Below, one piece after another: positions 33,762 through 45,056 of a DNA stretch of 64,000 nucleotides. The stretch spans positions 4,278,001 through 4,342,000 of the forward strand of contig JAUTDP010000003.1 of NCBI GenBank assembly GCA_033439795.1, written 5' to 3'. The DNA comes from Sordaria brevicollis. Taxonomy: Eukaryota > Ascomycota > Sordariomycetes > Sordariales > Sordariaceae. How positions within the stretch are numbered: the stretch's first letter is position 1; every line of letters starts with the position of its first letter. The notes under the pieces are model-generated. The model searched no databases. It saw nothing but the letters and a program-made list of their open reading frames with translations, and was not told the DNA's origin. Both the position numbers and the translations under genes were made by a program.

Positions 33762-36167
33762 ATGGAACCGCGACGGCGCTTCAGCGATGCGACGGCCGAA
33801 CCGACCTCTACCGACGAGGCCGTCAACAATGCTCTCAACTGCGCTTCGTACAACCTCCCAGAAGGAGGCATTATCCAACTTTCAAATGGCGACATCATAA
33901 CCCTTGGCGCTGCGGCTGCCTTCAAGCCACCATCATGCGGCTCGCTCGAAATTCGTTCCGTTCCCAACATTATTGTTTCGGCTGGAGGAGGAGGAGGAGG
34001 ATTAGGGGGGGCAGCTGTAGGCGGTAACATGGGATTGAAGGCAGACGACGAATCCCACATTTCGGACTTTCGCGATCCATTCTATGCGTCGACATTTCCA
34101 CAATGCTACGCTCTGTCGGCAACGACAATTATCGCATACACCTTGGTGATCATGCTCTTTATCACACCGAGGTCATTTCTTGATGGCGGAGTGGTTGTTC
34201 TGGGACGCAAGGGGTTCACAAACGGCGGTGGCGGCACCAGTATCGGCGGACGTCCTTGGTTGCAAAAGGTCGCAGCTCTTTCGGTCGCCATCTCACTGAC
34301 CATTGCCAACGCAGCTACGTTTCGCGTAGCCGAGCGGCAGTATTCCTGGGGGTACCAGAACGCCCAACAGCTACAGGAAGATGTTCTTGGCGGTACCGAA
34401 CTCAAAATCATCCGCATCATATCCAACACGTTTTTATGGCTGGCTCAAGCGCAGACCCTGATTCGTCTCTTCCCGCGCCAGAGGGAAAAGGTGATTATCA
34501 AATGGACGGCGTTTGCGCTCATCACGCTGGATGTCATCTTCCAATCACTCAACAGCTTCAAGTACGGGGGCTCCGATCTTACACGGCCCAAGTTTACCGA
34601 GGCCGTGCCGGCGCTCAGCTACTTGTTCGCCCTCGCCTTGGGTGTTCTCTATGCTGCCTGGGTGTTGTACTACTCCATCATGAAAAAGCGCTATGCTTTT
34701 TACCACCCCCTGATGAAGAACATGATTCTCGTGGCTGCTCTTTCCGTGGTCTCGATTCTCGTGCCTGTTGTCTTCTTCATCCTCGATATCTCGAATCCGG
34801 ATTTTGCGGGCTGGGGAGACTACGTCAGATGGGTGGGGGCTGCTGCAGCTAGTGTCATTGTGTGGGAATGGGTGGAGAGAATTGAAGCCTTGGAAAGAGA
34901 GGAAAAGAAGGATGGAATCCTGGGAAGAGAAGTTTTCGATGGAGACGAGATGCTGGAGGCATCCCACTCGGAACATGCCTGGCCCAAGAGGAGGAGACAG
35001 GGCTCGGGCGGTTCGGATTCGCAAGATACAGAAAGTGGAGGAGGTGAAAAGAGCGGCGGGTCAAGCCACTCGAGGTTGGGTGTTTGGCCCAAGATTAGCA
35101 ACTTGACATTGAAGCACCGGACCGAGTCAGCCGGCAGAAATGAGTCCAACCAGGGAAGTTCGCCGGCGCCGGATACCGCTAACGACGACGAGAGGCCACG
35201 GTTCATCCCACCGCCGTTATGGCCCGCACGACCAACACCGGCGGCCACACCAGTGAGCCGGACGGATACTACTAGTGCCGCGAGCACGATATACGCTGTC
35301 AGGTACAATACCATGACAGAACCCTCAACCTACGGTACGCCGCCACCGACAAATAATATGGGCCACTTGTCGAGAAGCGAGAGCCGTGGTTCCAGTCGAC
35401 ATGGAGACTATGGGAATACAAGTCCGGGCTCAGCGCCTGCCCCAGATGCCCGCTCAGCACAAAACTCGCACGCCGGGACAGAAACGCTGTCGACAGGAAG
35501 TCGATGGCATGCGCTTGCGCCAGCGACTTCGAGCAGGGATTTCGTCCCTCGGTCGGAGCCACGCGGTAGCAAGATGCAGCGCGATGAGAATTCCCGGTGG
35601 GATTTCCGCGCTCGAGTAGAGGAATTCGCCGCAACCCAGGCGGAGAAGCTGCGTGAGAAGCTACGCCCGACGCTGGACACCCACAACCTGCCCGTAACCG
35701 TCATCCCTGCTCCACCACGCAGAGGAGCCGCGCTTGCCCAGCTTCGTGAGGATGAAGAGCTCAATCTCTCAAGGGATGTAACGACGACGGACAGGGACGA
35801 GAGCCGGAATAGCAACTCTTCGAGGACCGTATTGGGGAGAGAGGAGACACAATTACAGGAACAGCCGCCTGCTGTTCCTGCTTCTTCCTTTTCTCCTCCA
35901 CCACGAGCCACGAGCAGCAGCATGAGCACATCGCAAATGTCGCGGCCGCGGCTCAGTCCAATTGTCACGCAAGGTTCTTTTACCAGTAACAACCGGTATA
36001 ACCACCTTCCTGTGACGGTAATACCAGCTCCGCCTCGAACGGACTCAGCGCCGAGAGAAGCAGGGCCAGCCACACCCAGAGCACCATCGCAACCGCAATC
36101 GCCGTCGACAGTTGCCTTGGGTAAGCAACCAGCGAGGAGCGACTCGAATATGACATCGCCGCCTTGA
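33762..36167 (+). CDS. palH: Ambient-pH sensor PalH/RIM21
   Basis: An intronless gene of about 801 residues. The frame opens earlier at a TTG (33708), but the first ATG, 33762, precedes the conserved N-terminus and is preferred. Seven hydrophobic segments lie at about residues 115-137, 167-188, 214-233, 244-263, 281-305, 320-342 and 353-372. Just after the last is the PalH-type juxtamembrane segment WEWVERIEALEREEKKDGIL and then GREVFDGDEM. The remaining 400 residues are a disordered cytosolic tail with LPVTVIPAPPR twice (residues 643 and 749). In the known pathway PalH sits in the plasma membrane, recruits the arrestin PalF at alkaline pH and starts ESCRT-linked proteolytic activation of PacC. 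The N-terminal 110 residues include Gly-rich repeats and are probably extracellular. Confidence 0.9.
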   Translation: MEPRRRFSDATAEPTSTDEAVNNALNCASYNLPEGGIIQLSNGDIITLGAAAAFKPPSCGSLEIRSVPNIIVSAGGGGGGLGGAAVGGNMGLKADDESHISDFRDPFYASTFPQCYALSATTIIAYTLVIMLFITPRSFLDGGVVVLGRKGFTNGGGGTSIGGRPWLQKVAALSVAISLTIANAATFRVAERQYSWGYQNAQQLQEDVLGGTELKIIRIISNTFLWLAQAQTLIRLFPRQREKVIIKWTAFALITLDVIFQSLNSFKYGGSDLTRPKFTEAVPALSYLFALALGVLYAAWVLYYSIMKKRYAFYHPLMKNMILVAALSVVSILVPVVFFILDISNPDFAGWGDYVRWVGAAAASVIVWEWVERIEALEREEKKDGILGREVFDGDEMLEASHSEHAWPKRRRQGSGGSDSQDTESGGGEKSGGSSHSRLGVWPKISNLTLKHRTESAGRNESNQGSSPAPDTANDDERPRFIPPPLWPARPTPAATPVSRTDTTSAASTIYAVRYNTMTEPSTYGTPPPTNNMGHLSRSESRGSSRHGDYGNTSPGSAPAPDARSAQNSHAGTETLSTGSRWHALAPATSSRDFVPRSEPRGSKMQRDENSRWDFRARVEEFAATQAEKLREKLRPTLDTHNLPVTVIPAPPRRGAALAQLREDEELNLSRDVTTTDRDESRNSNSSRTVLGREETQLQEQPPAVPASSFSPPPRATSSSMSTSQMSRPRLSPIVTQGSFTSNNRYNHLPVTVIPAPPRTDSAPREAGPATPRAPSQPQSPSTVALGKQPARSDSNMTSPP

Positions 36168-38150
36168 ATACTGGTTGGCGTGCGTTTTCATCTATCTACA
36201 TCCAAGGGGCATATCTAGGCTGGGGTTATTTTATGTTTCAATTTTCGTATTGTAAGGAGATACCACTTGTTATTGCACAGTCTTTTTGGGCGTTCTAGCG
36301 AGGAATGGAATCACAAAAAAAGGAGGCGTTCAGGTTGGGAAGGAAGGAGGGGAGGATATGAGTTGAGACATCATTATACCCCTTGGGCAGGCAGGCTATT
36401 GTGAGCTTTGCGGAAGGGTGGAAACTTGGAGATATACCATACCATATAGGTCGTGGCATGTTTGGAAGGTACAAGTTTACGTGTAATTCTTGGATATTCG
36501 CCATGATCTCTTTCGTGGGGGGTTTTGAGATACCTGATGCACCCTTTATGAAGGGTGGATGGATTTCAAAAAACTATCAAATTCTCCTATCGTGCTCTCA
36601 TTGCGGTACGTGTATTCGTGACATGCCTTCGTGATGTCAAATTATGGAGTCTGTTGACGACGGCAAGTGGCGTTGTGGAAGTATCAACCCCTTTTCCATC
36701 GAATCCACGTGCTACAGAATAATCATGATACCTTGCCTCGGTTCGGTGTTCCCTCGCACTATATTTCTGTAGCTCAGTTGACCGCGGCCGCCCTGCAGCC
36801 AGCCAGTCAGCAAACCCAGTCAGCAGGGTTCCGCGGACTCGGGGCTCCTTTTGGCCCCAATGTTTGGAAGTTGCACTTCCCATCGGGACCTGCAGAGAGT
36901 TCCGTTCCCGTTCAGTGGTTCAATCAAGCCTCCGGGCTCCGAAAACAGGACGACAACGCAGAAGACAGAGGACAAAACCCCTAATCGCCCGTCCTCTTCG
37001 ACGCCTCGATGGAGCTCTTCAGTTGTGCTTCCAGAACAGCCCCAGGCCAATGAAGGTTCTTCAAGGGCAGGGTAATAACGAGGTGAGCTTGGCGTTTTGA
37101 CATGATGGGGAAGGGAAGAGAAAACTGACCATATGAGGTTCGAGACGGGAGGATGGTTCACGAGGATGGCATCCATCTTTCATCCCGTTCTTTCACCACT
37201 GACTGGCTTCTCACCTCAAACTTTTCTCCAGAGGCCATTCCCTGGTGTTTGGGCCACGGCGGTGGTGGAAACAAGGGTCCAATTAAGCGGTCTGTGGGGT
37301 TCGAGCCGCGGCGGACGACCCGAACAAGGGGAAATTCGGTGTTGAAGCATTTTAGCGTCATGTCTACCCCCTAGTCCTGCGTACAGGCTATGGGACCTCC
37401 CCTGGCGGGCGCCGCTGCAGTTTGAGGAACAACCTCAAGGTGAGGTGTGTGTGCCGTGGTGGTCCCTACCGCCTTCCGTCCCGCGGCTGAGCGATACGTG
37501 GAGAGAGTCCCGGTTCCAGGTCTTGGGGCGGCGGTCTCAGCAGTTGAGGCCAAACTCCCCCTCCAAGAAGAAAAATAGACCGAAACCAGACAATCTTCAA
37601 AATCGGAGTTGCCCTCTGCTTGTAACTTCGACTCTTCTTCTCTTTTACAAACTTCAACCTCAGACTTTTTCTTCTTTCTTTTACGCGGTGCTGTTTAGCC
37701 TTCCATTGCTTGCAGCTACTAGCTTTACTTTGCTGTCGACCGCAGACCTCTCTCACTCTTCAGAAAGGGGCGCACCAAGAGCAGCAGCTAGCAGCTCACT
37801 ATTACCATACTCTTGTTTTAATTCCCCGAGTTTCACGGGATTCGGTCACGCCCCTCCTTTTTTTTCTACCACTCCGTTGCTTACTAGCACGGTGGAACGA
37901 GCGCACCCGCGAACTCCTACTCCTTCGGCGTCTTTGTCGTGATTTGATTCGGCGCAAACCAAGAGAGACGGTCAGAGCCCCGACGGCGGCTTTGAAATCG
38001 GAGCAAAAAGGAACAGCAACGACCTTTGGATAATTGGAATCCCTCGAGTCTTTGCGCGCTTCTCCGTCTTCCATCTCAAACGGAGGTTGCTCGATTGTTC
38101 AGCCCTCCAACGAATACCACCAACAAGACCACCACGTCCTACCGCCCACC
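36168..38150. other. Intergenic region and long leader of the ceramide synthase gene
   Basis: About 2 kb. The palH trailer is on the left. From about 37560 the + strand becomes pyrimidine-rich and reads as a long leader. The frame at 37445-37942 is a Ser/Phe/Leu translation of it. No other gene is supported. Confidence 0.5.
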
Positions 38151-39616
38151 ATGGCGCCCTCGACAAAATCAGAACCGTTCCCGGAGCTCAGCTCTGCGGC
38201 CGACCGCCAATTACACTCTGAGGCTACCGCAGCCCGTCGCCGTAGAAAGTCGAGCGGCCTTGGACAAGCCTTGCGCGTTGGTGACACTGGCGCACCCGCC
38301 TTGGCCACCAGTCTTGCCCTCTCACAGAAGGTAAGGATGACCCCATCCTGGGCACCAGGCCACAGACACAGACGGAGGGACAAAGGGCGCAACAAGAAGA
38401 GAAGCTGACCGCAGTTGTCATACAGGACTCCAAAGAGGCCGCTCCGGCGCCAGGAAAGAAGTTTTCCAAGAGGCGCAAGGCGCGCTCGCTCCTACGCCGC
38501 GCAAAGAACTATGCCATCAAGCACACCTGGGCCTTGCCCTTGGCCATCCTGATGGCGTTCCTGTCCCTCTACGCCATCAACCCGACCGATAGCAACCCGA
38601 TCAGTCGCTTCATCTTCCTCTCGTACAAGCTGCCAACCTCGAGCGCCGACGAGATCCCGCAATATGGCAAGGGTCTCTGGGATATCGCCTTTGTGTCCTT
38701 CTACACCGTCGTCCTGTCCTTCACCCGCGAGTTCATCATGCAGGAGGTTCTGCGCCCCATGGCGCGCTGGGCCGGCCTCAAGTCGCGCGGAAAGCAGGCT
38801 CGCTACATGGAGCAGATGTACACGGCCCTTTACTTTGGAGTCATGGGCCCCGTTGGCATGTACGTCATGAGCCGCTCGCCCGTCTGGTACTTCAACACGT
38901 ACGGCATGTACGAGAACTTCCCTCACAAGACCCACGAGGCTGTGTTCAAGTTCTACTACCTCTTCCAGGCCGCCTACTGGGCGCAGCAAGCCATTGTGCT
39001 TCTTCTGGGAATGGAGAAGCCCAGGAAGGATTTCCGCGAGTTGGTTTGCCACCACATTGTTAGCTTGGCCTTGATCGGCTTGAGCTACCGCTTCCACTTC
39101 ACCTACATCGGTCTTGCCGTGTACATCACCCACGATATCAGTGATTTCTTCTTGGCGGTAAGTCTTGACCCCAGTGACACCGTAACTCAGATAACGTGGC
39201 GCATTTGCTAACTTTTGCGTGTTATACAGACCTCCAAGACTCTCAACTACCTCGACCACGCGCTTACCGGCCCCTACTACTTCACCTTCATGTGCGTTTG
39301 GATCTACCTGCGCCACTATCTCAACTTGCGCATTCTTTGGTCTCTGTTCACCGAGTTCAAGACCGTCGGCCCATACGAGCTCAACTGGGAGACTCAGCAG
39401 TACAAGTGCAACATCTCTTTCGTCATCACGCTCGCCCTGCTCGGCTCCCTCCAGGCCCTCAACCTCTTCTGGCTGTTCTTCATCATTCGCATCGCCTACC
39501 GCTTCGTTGTCCACAAGGTCGCCAAGGATGACCGCAGTGATGACGAGACTGAGGATGAGGATGTTCCCCAGGAGAAGGAGGCTGTTAATGGCTCTACTAC
39601 CAAGAGGTCAAGGTAG
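38151..39616 (+). CDS. lag1: LAG1/LAC1-type ceramide synthase
   Basis: Three exons: 38151-38330, 38426-39157 and 39230-39616; introns 95 and 72 nt; 432 residues. The start at 38151 has a CACCATGG context. The first 85 residues are basic and cytosolic (KKFSKRRKARSLLRRAKNY). A first membrane helix at LPLAILMAFLSLYAI is followed by the TLC domain. The Lag1 motif reads LVCHHIVSLALIGLSYRF, with the paired His at residues 269-270, and continues YITHDISDFFLA before the second intron and TSKTLNYLDH after it. The enzyme joins a fatty acyl-CoA to a sphingoid base in the ER membrane. The acidic tail DDRSDDETEDEDVPQEKE offers casein kinase 2-type sites, known to regulate yeast relatives. Filamentous fungi usually have two ceramide synthases with different chain-length preference; I cannot say which this is. 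Confidence 0.93.
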
Positions 39617-40880
39617 AGCAAATCTTTTTGTTATCATTACCGCATGTATAAAATCACTATAATGAAGGGGAGAAGGCATTGGGTTATGTATGATGTGAGC
39701 ATTTATATCATCTCTGTCTACTTATACGGCCTGGGAGCCTCGTATGTTCCTCCTCCATAACGCTTGTATATGAAAAGAGGCGAGGGTGGTCGATACAATG
39801 AGGTACATTATCTGTAACTGCATGAAACGAAATACATACCATATGACTATCAGGAAAAGTCTAGGAGCGGTATTGGGAAGGGAATGGAAAGAACGATAGA
39901 GAAAGACGCCAGGAGAGGAAGCAATAATCGTGCACAACCAAAATGATATGAAACATTACAACCAGATCACGACAGGGATGGGCTACTGCTTGAACATACC
40001 GTGCTTCTTTACAACTGACGAATAGGGGTAAGTAAACAAAAACAAGTGGAAAGGAAAAAGAAGATTCACCGATCACGAATGTGTAACAGAGCCAAGCCCG
40101 CCCTTCCATGTTTACGTAACGCATCACGGTCCCTGTGGAGAGGTATTAGCAATAACAACGACTTTCTTCAAGTCATTCGCATTGACTCCCCTAACTCCCA
40201 AGACTTTTCGTTGAACTGACAAACATCATCCAGTTCGAGTTTTCGTTACTTGGTTACACGTGCTTCGATGCGGACTAGCCGGTTGGCCCTGCGGTCGAAT
40301 ATATTTTATCCAAGCCCCATTCCGCAGTGTTTAGGATCCGTGACCCCGTCCACGAACCTTTTTTTTCCTCCTTGGCTCCGTAACACAGCGCACAGATCTC
40401 TTCCTTCGGGCATTGACGACTTCCATTCGCTTCCTACGAGTATAAATAGAAGGGGTGGACGTTATGGCCCATAGCTGTCTTGAAGTTCTTCATCTAGCCA
40501 ACGCGAACGAGAACCGGTGAAGTGGACAACGAACGAAGGAGCAAAACGAAATGGCGTCGATATCCTGGGACCCGGGATGTCTACTATGATTCACTTACGG
40601 TGAGCAAGGAAGAGAAAAAATAACGACAACTATCACTGGAGCGAGCAGCAACGACCGTCGATACACATATCGCCAATTAGCTTAGCTATCTAAATATCAG
40701 CTCCCAATCAGTCATTGCCGTCTACTAAAGACCTACAAAAAGGGTGTCAGAGATCTTCGATCTTCAACCATAACCCGACTCGGAACCGGCAGCAAGCAAT
40801 AACGGCCCGCCCAACAAACTCGACACCACTTCGCACCACCCGCACAGAATTCCCAGCGATAACCGGATACCCAACCAACG
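39617..40880. other. Intergenic region and leader
   Basis: About 1.26 kb between the ceramide synthase and the next + gene. It contains a TATAAATA at 40441-40448. No coding sequence is supported. Confidence 0.5.
40441..40448 (+). promoter_or_regulatory. Candidate TATA box
   Basis: TATAAATA about 430 nt upstream of the small Ser/Lys-rich gene. It would imply a leader of about 400 nt, which is common in this genome type. Support is positional only. Confidence 0.3.
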
Positions 40881-41351
40881 ATGCCAATCCGCGACGGCTC
40901 CCCGCCTCCTCCCGGCTTCCCACCAGAGGCAGAAACAGGGAAGTTCTCCATTGTCGTCAAGAAGCAGAGAGAGGCGTACTCGCCTGCCCGACCCTCTACA
41001 TCTTCCACATTTTCTTCCCCCAATAGGCCCGGCAGCTCGGGTAGTTTGAGGTCTAGCAGCTCTAGTTCGAGCAGTAGCTCAAGAAGTTTTCTTCAGAAGT
41101 TGAAGAAGAAGGCGGGAAGCGGTAAAAAGAAGAGGGAGGAGAGTTTGTTGAGGGATGATATCACCGGATACGCCAAGGTCGGGAGTGGGAGTGGGAGTAG
41201 GAGTGACGAAAGGAAGAAGAATGGGAATTCATATGAGAATTGGGCGAGGGAGTCGCCGAGTATGGAGGATATGTTGAGGGTGTTTCCGGGGAATGCGCTG
41301 AGTGATGAGGAAGATGGGCATGGGGAGAGTGAGAGGGGGAGGAAGAGGTAG
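40881..41351 (+). CDS. Small Ser/Lys-rich protein of unknown function
   Basis: An intronless frame of 156 residues from the first ATG. The chain starts MPIRDGSPPPPGFPPEAETG, then KFSIVVKKQREAYSP. A run of Ser (about residues 55-68) is followed by a basic helix FLQKLKKKAGSGKKKREE. A segment LLRDDITGYAKVGSG and a C-terminal acidic stretch follow. I recognise no domain. It looks largely disordered and could be an adaptor or chromatin- or membrane-associated protein, but this is not supported further. Codon use and the compact open frame next to a leader make it more likely real than chance. Confidence 0.6.
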   Translation: MPIRDGSPPPPGFPPEAETGKFSIVVKKQREAYSPARPSTSSTFSSPNRPGSSGSLRSSSSSSSSSSRSFLQKLKKKAGSGKKKREESLLRDDITGYAKVGSGSGSRSDERKKNGNSYENWARESPSMEDMLRVFPGNALSDEEDGHGESERGRKR

Positions 41352-44300
41352 TACATGGAGAAAAGGGGAGCGGAGTAGGATAATGAGGAAGTGACGCTGG
41401 CAAAGAGGGGAGGAATTGGATGATGGTGGAGTTGGATAAAAAAAAATGGGTGATTAGCAGTTTGGCACGCGACAGGAAACAGAAGAAAAAGAATGAAAGA
41501 AATTGTTGTACATAGCTGTGGGTATAATGTAATGTCTAAACTTCTGGTATCGAGTTATACTCCGATCCAACGTGTGGTTATTCAATTTCATGGAGATCGT
41601 CTTTGATATCATCGACTTCTAACCAGGACGTCTTTTTAGTGACTGATGGATTGTTTTTGAACGAACACACACGTACAATCATGTCGATAGCAATTTCAGT
41701 GATCAGATGACGTTAGCTCATTCAAAAAGTTTCAAATCGAGGAATTAAGACTATTCAATCAAGACGGTTCACTTAAAAGGAGAGAGTGACACTTGCCTAC
41801 AATTTCCTCCAGCATTGTTTCAGTCATATTCACATTACACAACAAGAATTCTCTTGGAGTTTCTCTCATCTTGCCGTCAATGGCAAGTTATATCAAGTTG
41901 CGCTCGTGTTCTATCATGAATCGAAGGAGCACAACACACTGGACAATCTCCTTTCGTAAGGTTACAGCAACAACAAAGGTGGTTGACCAAACCATCATAG
42001 TCTGCCGTCATGATCAGACACATGTCAGCAACAACCGGTACTACCGCAGGAACATGGCACGGGTGGCACGGGTGATTTACACGACATCAACTTTTGCAAA
42101 TCATTGAAGATCATCGAAGAGTAAGGTAAGATTGACAGATTGACACTCTTAAACGGGCATGCAATGGTAAGAGATGGATTGCAGAGACTTGGTCACCAGT
42201 GTCATAGGGCCGGTCGGTGTAATAGCATACGAGATCGATCGGGATAGTAAACTCAATTCATCGAGCAATCGCGGTTGCTCAACAATTCGTTTTCATACTC
42301 CATACCCGTGGTCAATTGATACCGATATCGATCTTGATAAGTCTTGGATTTCAGTTTAGTTCTCTGTTGCCTTTTCCTTGGTTTTACCCATGTGAATTCC
42401 TATCGGAACTCTGCCGACATAAAATAGTAAACCGGGAGTCAGAACCAGGAGCAGTTGGTTGGTATTCGAAAGCCTTGGAAGTTCGACAAGATCGGTTGGC
42501 CAGACCAGTCTCTTTTGACCTTCTCTCCTCCTTTGTTAATATGCCGAGCCTGCCAAACCTGCGTGTCAAACCTAAAAAGAAGTGTGCACCTACCAGGGCT
42601 TAGAAGCAAGATGTCAAGTGAGTTTGTCCAATAAGGGAAAGTGACATTGTAGATCCTTCCTGTCCACCCCTCCATGATACCGACCGCACCTTCCAGTTGT
42701 CTGGCAATGACCACCCAGAAAAGAAAATCTCTGACATTTCACGGAAGGAAGACTGGGAAGGTGCGATGTTGAGATTGGCTCTTACCCCCCACATCGCGAT
42801 CACTCAGCTCGCTTCATGTACAGATTCTGTCATGCCGCGGAATTTTAGAATTTTGAGTCCACTGCGGCTGTCGAGACATCTTTGCAACATGTCGCTCGCT
42901 CGCTTGACTACGGAACGGGCAGCAAGAGCGGTAGCCGCAACGGCAGACTCAATAGTCTCAACGGGCAGAAGCGGAAGCGGAAGCGGAAGCGGGAGGGCGG
43001 TATGTCCAACGATCAAAGATCGTGATATCTTGGCATTGAGAGGGTTGTCTCGTTCTCGTCCCCCTCAGGAAAAAGCCCCCAAAATGGAATAGAAATGGAG
43101 GTGACGAGAAAGTGATACGAATTTGTGATTCGGTTAACCTCTCTCGATCAGGAACGATGGCACTTGCATATGACATAGTAGGAAACCCAGCACGTATAGA
43201 AATCCACAACATGACTCCAGGAGACAGCGAGGCCAGTCGGGTACAGGCAAAAAAAAACTAAAGGACAAGAGATGCAGGACAGGGAAAGGTCATCCCAGGA
43301 GGGGGGTAGCGAAAATGCAGGATTAATCACGGGAACACAAGAATTCCACTTGACAGCAAAAGAATGGAAAGTTGTGTATTCCATCATGTTGGAGGTGAGG
43401 TCTGGCTAGAGGCCAAGGTTGAGAGACCGGGCGTTTATTGCCTCAGAAACTGTTCTAATTTCAGCCTTTCTTTCATCTTCTTCCTGGAGAGTTTGATATT
43501 CAACTGACCCGAATGTGCAATCGTTTTTGCTCCGAGACAGGCTGGCCTCGGTTGGAAGCCGTCTCCATTTCTTGCGTATAAGGACCAAATGTCTCCGGAG
43601 GCTTAATATCAGAGACAAAAAGAAAATCGTTGACGTACCTACCCGACCAAGCAACACTCCAACTCCATCACATGGCATGTGTCTGGCTGGACCCCCACGC
43701 CCGTCCCCAGACGACGATGAACAATGGGCGGTATGGGGTAATAACCTCACCAAACATTTCTCGGACACAAATCCGTTGTTGACAATGATAGGTGGTAAGT
43801 GAATGGAAACAGACATGAAACAAGGAAGGAAAGGAAGAGAGGCACATGTCCTGTCAGTGGAATCCCCAAAATATGGGGGGAGGGGGGTTGTGCAGGTGCC
43901 AGGTGTACTGTACCCCAGACAATCGGTAAGAAAGAAAGAAGCAAAGACGGCAGCTGCCGCTGTCCAAACGGGTGCACTAATGAATGAGAGATGTGATAGA
44001 AAATCGTAATCATTGAATAGTTGTTGACTGGGGTTTCGAGGACCGGGTGACTGCCCACATGCCTGGATAGGGGTGGGGGGGTTGGTTGCTTCAACATGAA
44101 GATGGAAAACTTTCCCGGTGGTTTGGTTGCTAGGTCTGTCTTCTCCAATCCACAGATGGTAAACTCCGCCGACACCAGTGCATGTTGCATACTGTACATA
44201 AGCTGGTGACGATAGTGATGAAAGAGAAACGGATATTTGCTTTCCATCACAAAGTTTGTTGCGGTTGTTGTTGTGTACTTGCAGCTTTTCGCGGCTGCTT

Positions 44301-44843
44301 CCCTTTAGTTCCTTTCCCTTCCTTTTTGAAAAGTTGCCAACAGCCGCATACCACACACAACAAAAAATAGTGCGGGGAACCATCACGGGACTTGCAGAAA
44401 AGAGTAGGGAGGCAGGGTAAAAAAGCAGGGGCAGCATTGACCTGAAAGGTTCCGTTGAGTTGTTCCGCAGACTGGATTCTGTATGGCTATGTCAGTCAAG
44501 GTCGATCTATTGGGCTACATGTATTATGTTGCTATATATATGTACCTGTATCACATGCTCAGCGAACGTTGTTAGTCTGGCCATGTAGAGGATAAGAGGA
44601 AGGAGAGTCTAAGGTGTTCAAATCTTGGAAAGAGGTGGGTTTTGAGAGGTCTTCAATCAGAGTAACTGCTTCTTTTATTCAAAACACATATAGCTACGTA
44701 TTTCTTACAACCGCTAGATGTTTCGCAAAAAATATCGTTGGTGCTGAGCAAACATTGTCGAGGGTATCGCAAAGGGTGGTAAACTTGCATAGTTGAGATT
44801 GGATAAGCACTTACCAAGCGTTGTTTTCTGGATGCCACATCCA
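41352..44843. other. Gene-poor region with one long minus-strand frame
   Basis: About 3.5 kb. The only notable frame is 43406-44437 (-), described separately. A GGAAGC repeat of four copies lies near 42966-42990. No RNA gene is seen. Confidence 0.5.
43406..44437 (-). CDS. Doubtful open frame of 343 codons
   Basis: It starts with ATG at 44437 and runs uninterrupted to 43406. By a rough stop-codon count, a frame this long is unexpected in non-coding DNA of this composition. Against it: composition is odd (many Cys, Ser, His and Pro, few acidic residues), there is no domain, and there is no clear signal peptide or repeated structure. It may be a lineage-specific gene, an exon of one, or chance. 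Expression data would decide. Confidence 0.3.
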   Translation of the reverse strand: MLPLLFYPASLLFSASPVMVPRTIFCCVWYAAVGNFSKRKGKELKGSSREKLQVHNNNRNKLCDGKQISVSLSSLSSPAYVQYATCTGVGGVYHLWIGEDRPSNQTTGKVFHLHVEATNPPTPIQACGQSPGPRNPSQQLFNDYDFLSHLSFISAPVWTAAAAVFASFFLTDCLGYSTPGTCTTPLPPYFGDSTDRTCASLPFLPCFMSVSIHLPPIIVNNGFVSEKCLVRLLPHTAHCSSSSGDGRGGPARHMPCDGVGVLLGRVGTSTIFFLSLILSLRRHLVLIRKKWRRLPTEASLSRSKNDCTFGSVEYQTLQEEDERKAEIRTVSEAINARSLNLGL

Positions 44844-44846
44844 TAA

Positions 44847-45053
44847 GGTAGTGTTTGTTTCCCCACGATTTTGGCGTAAACAGATTATTTTGGCATTCAA
44901 TCCTTAACTAAATAACCCGGCAATGTGTCCTAGCTTGCGGTTCATCCTAGGAACTCTGAATCAATCTGAATTGGACCAAATTCTCTCGAGGTTAGCGAGC
45001 AAGACGGATTTTTTGAAAGGTTTACGCCAAATCGTGGGGAAACAAACACTACC
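44847..45053. mobile_element. 207-bp MITE with Harbinger-like termini
   Basis: Inverted repeats at 44847-44881 and 45020-45053 match over 34 bp with one extra T in the left copy. They begin GGTAGTGTTTGTTTCCCCAC. Both ends are flanked by TAA (44844-44846 and 45054-45056), a 3-bp TWA duplication typical of PIF/Harbinger. The middle (about 138 bp) has no coding capacity. It is not visibly RIP-mutated, consistent with being below the RIP length threshold. Confidence 0.82.
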
Positions 45054-45056
45054 TAA

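Noticed and set aside
37300..37330. GGTTCGAG string resembling a tRNA T-arm
   Set aside because: No acceptor or anticodon stem can be formed around it.
37445..37942. 165-codon + strand frame
   Set aside because: Ser/Phe/Leu translation of the long leader of the ceramide synthase gene.
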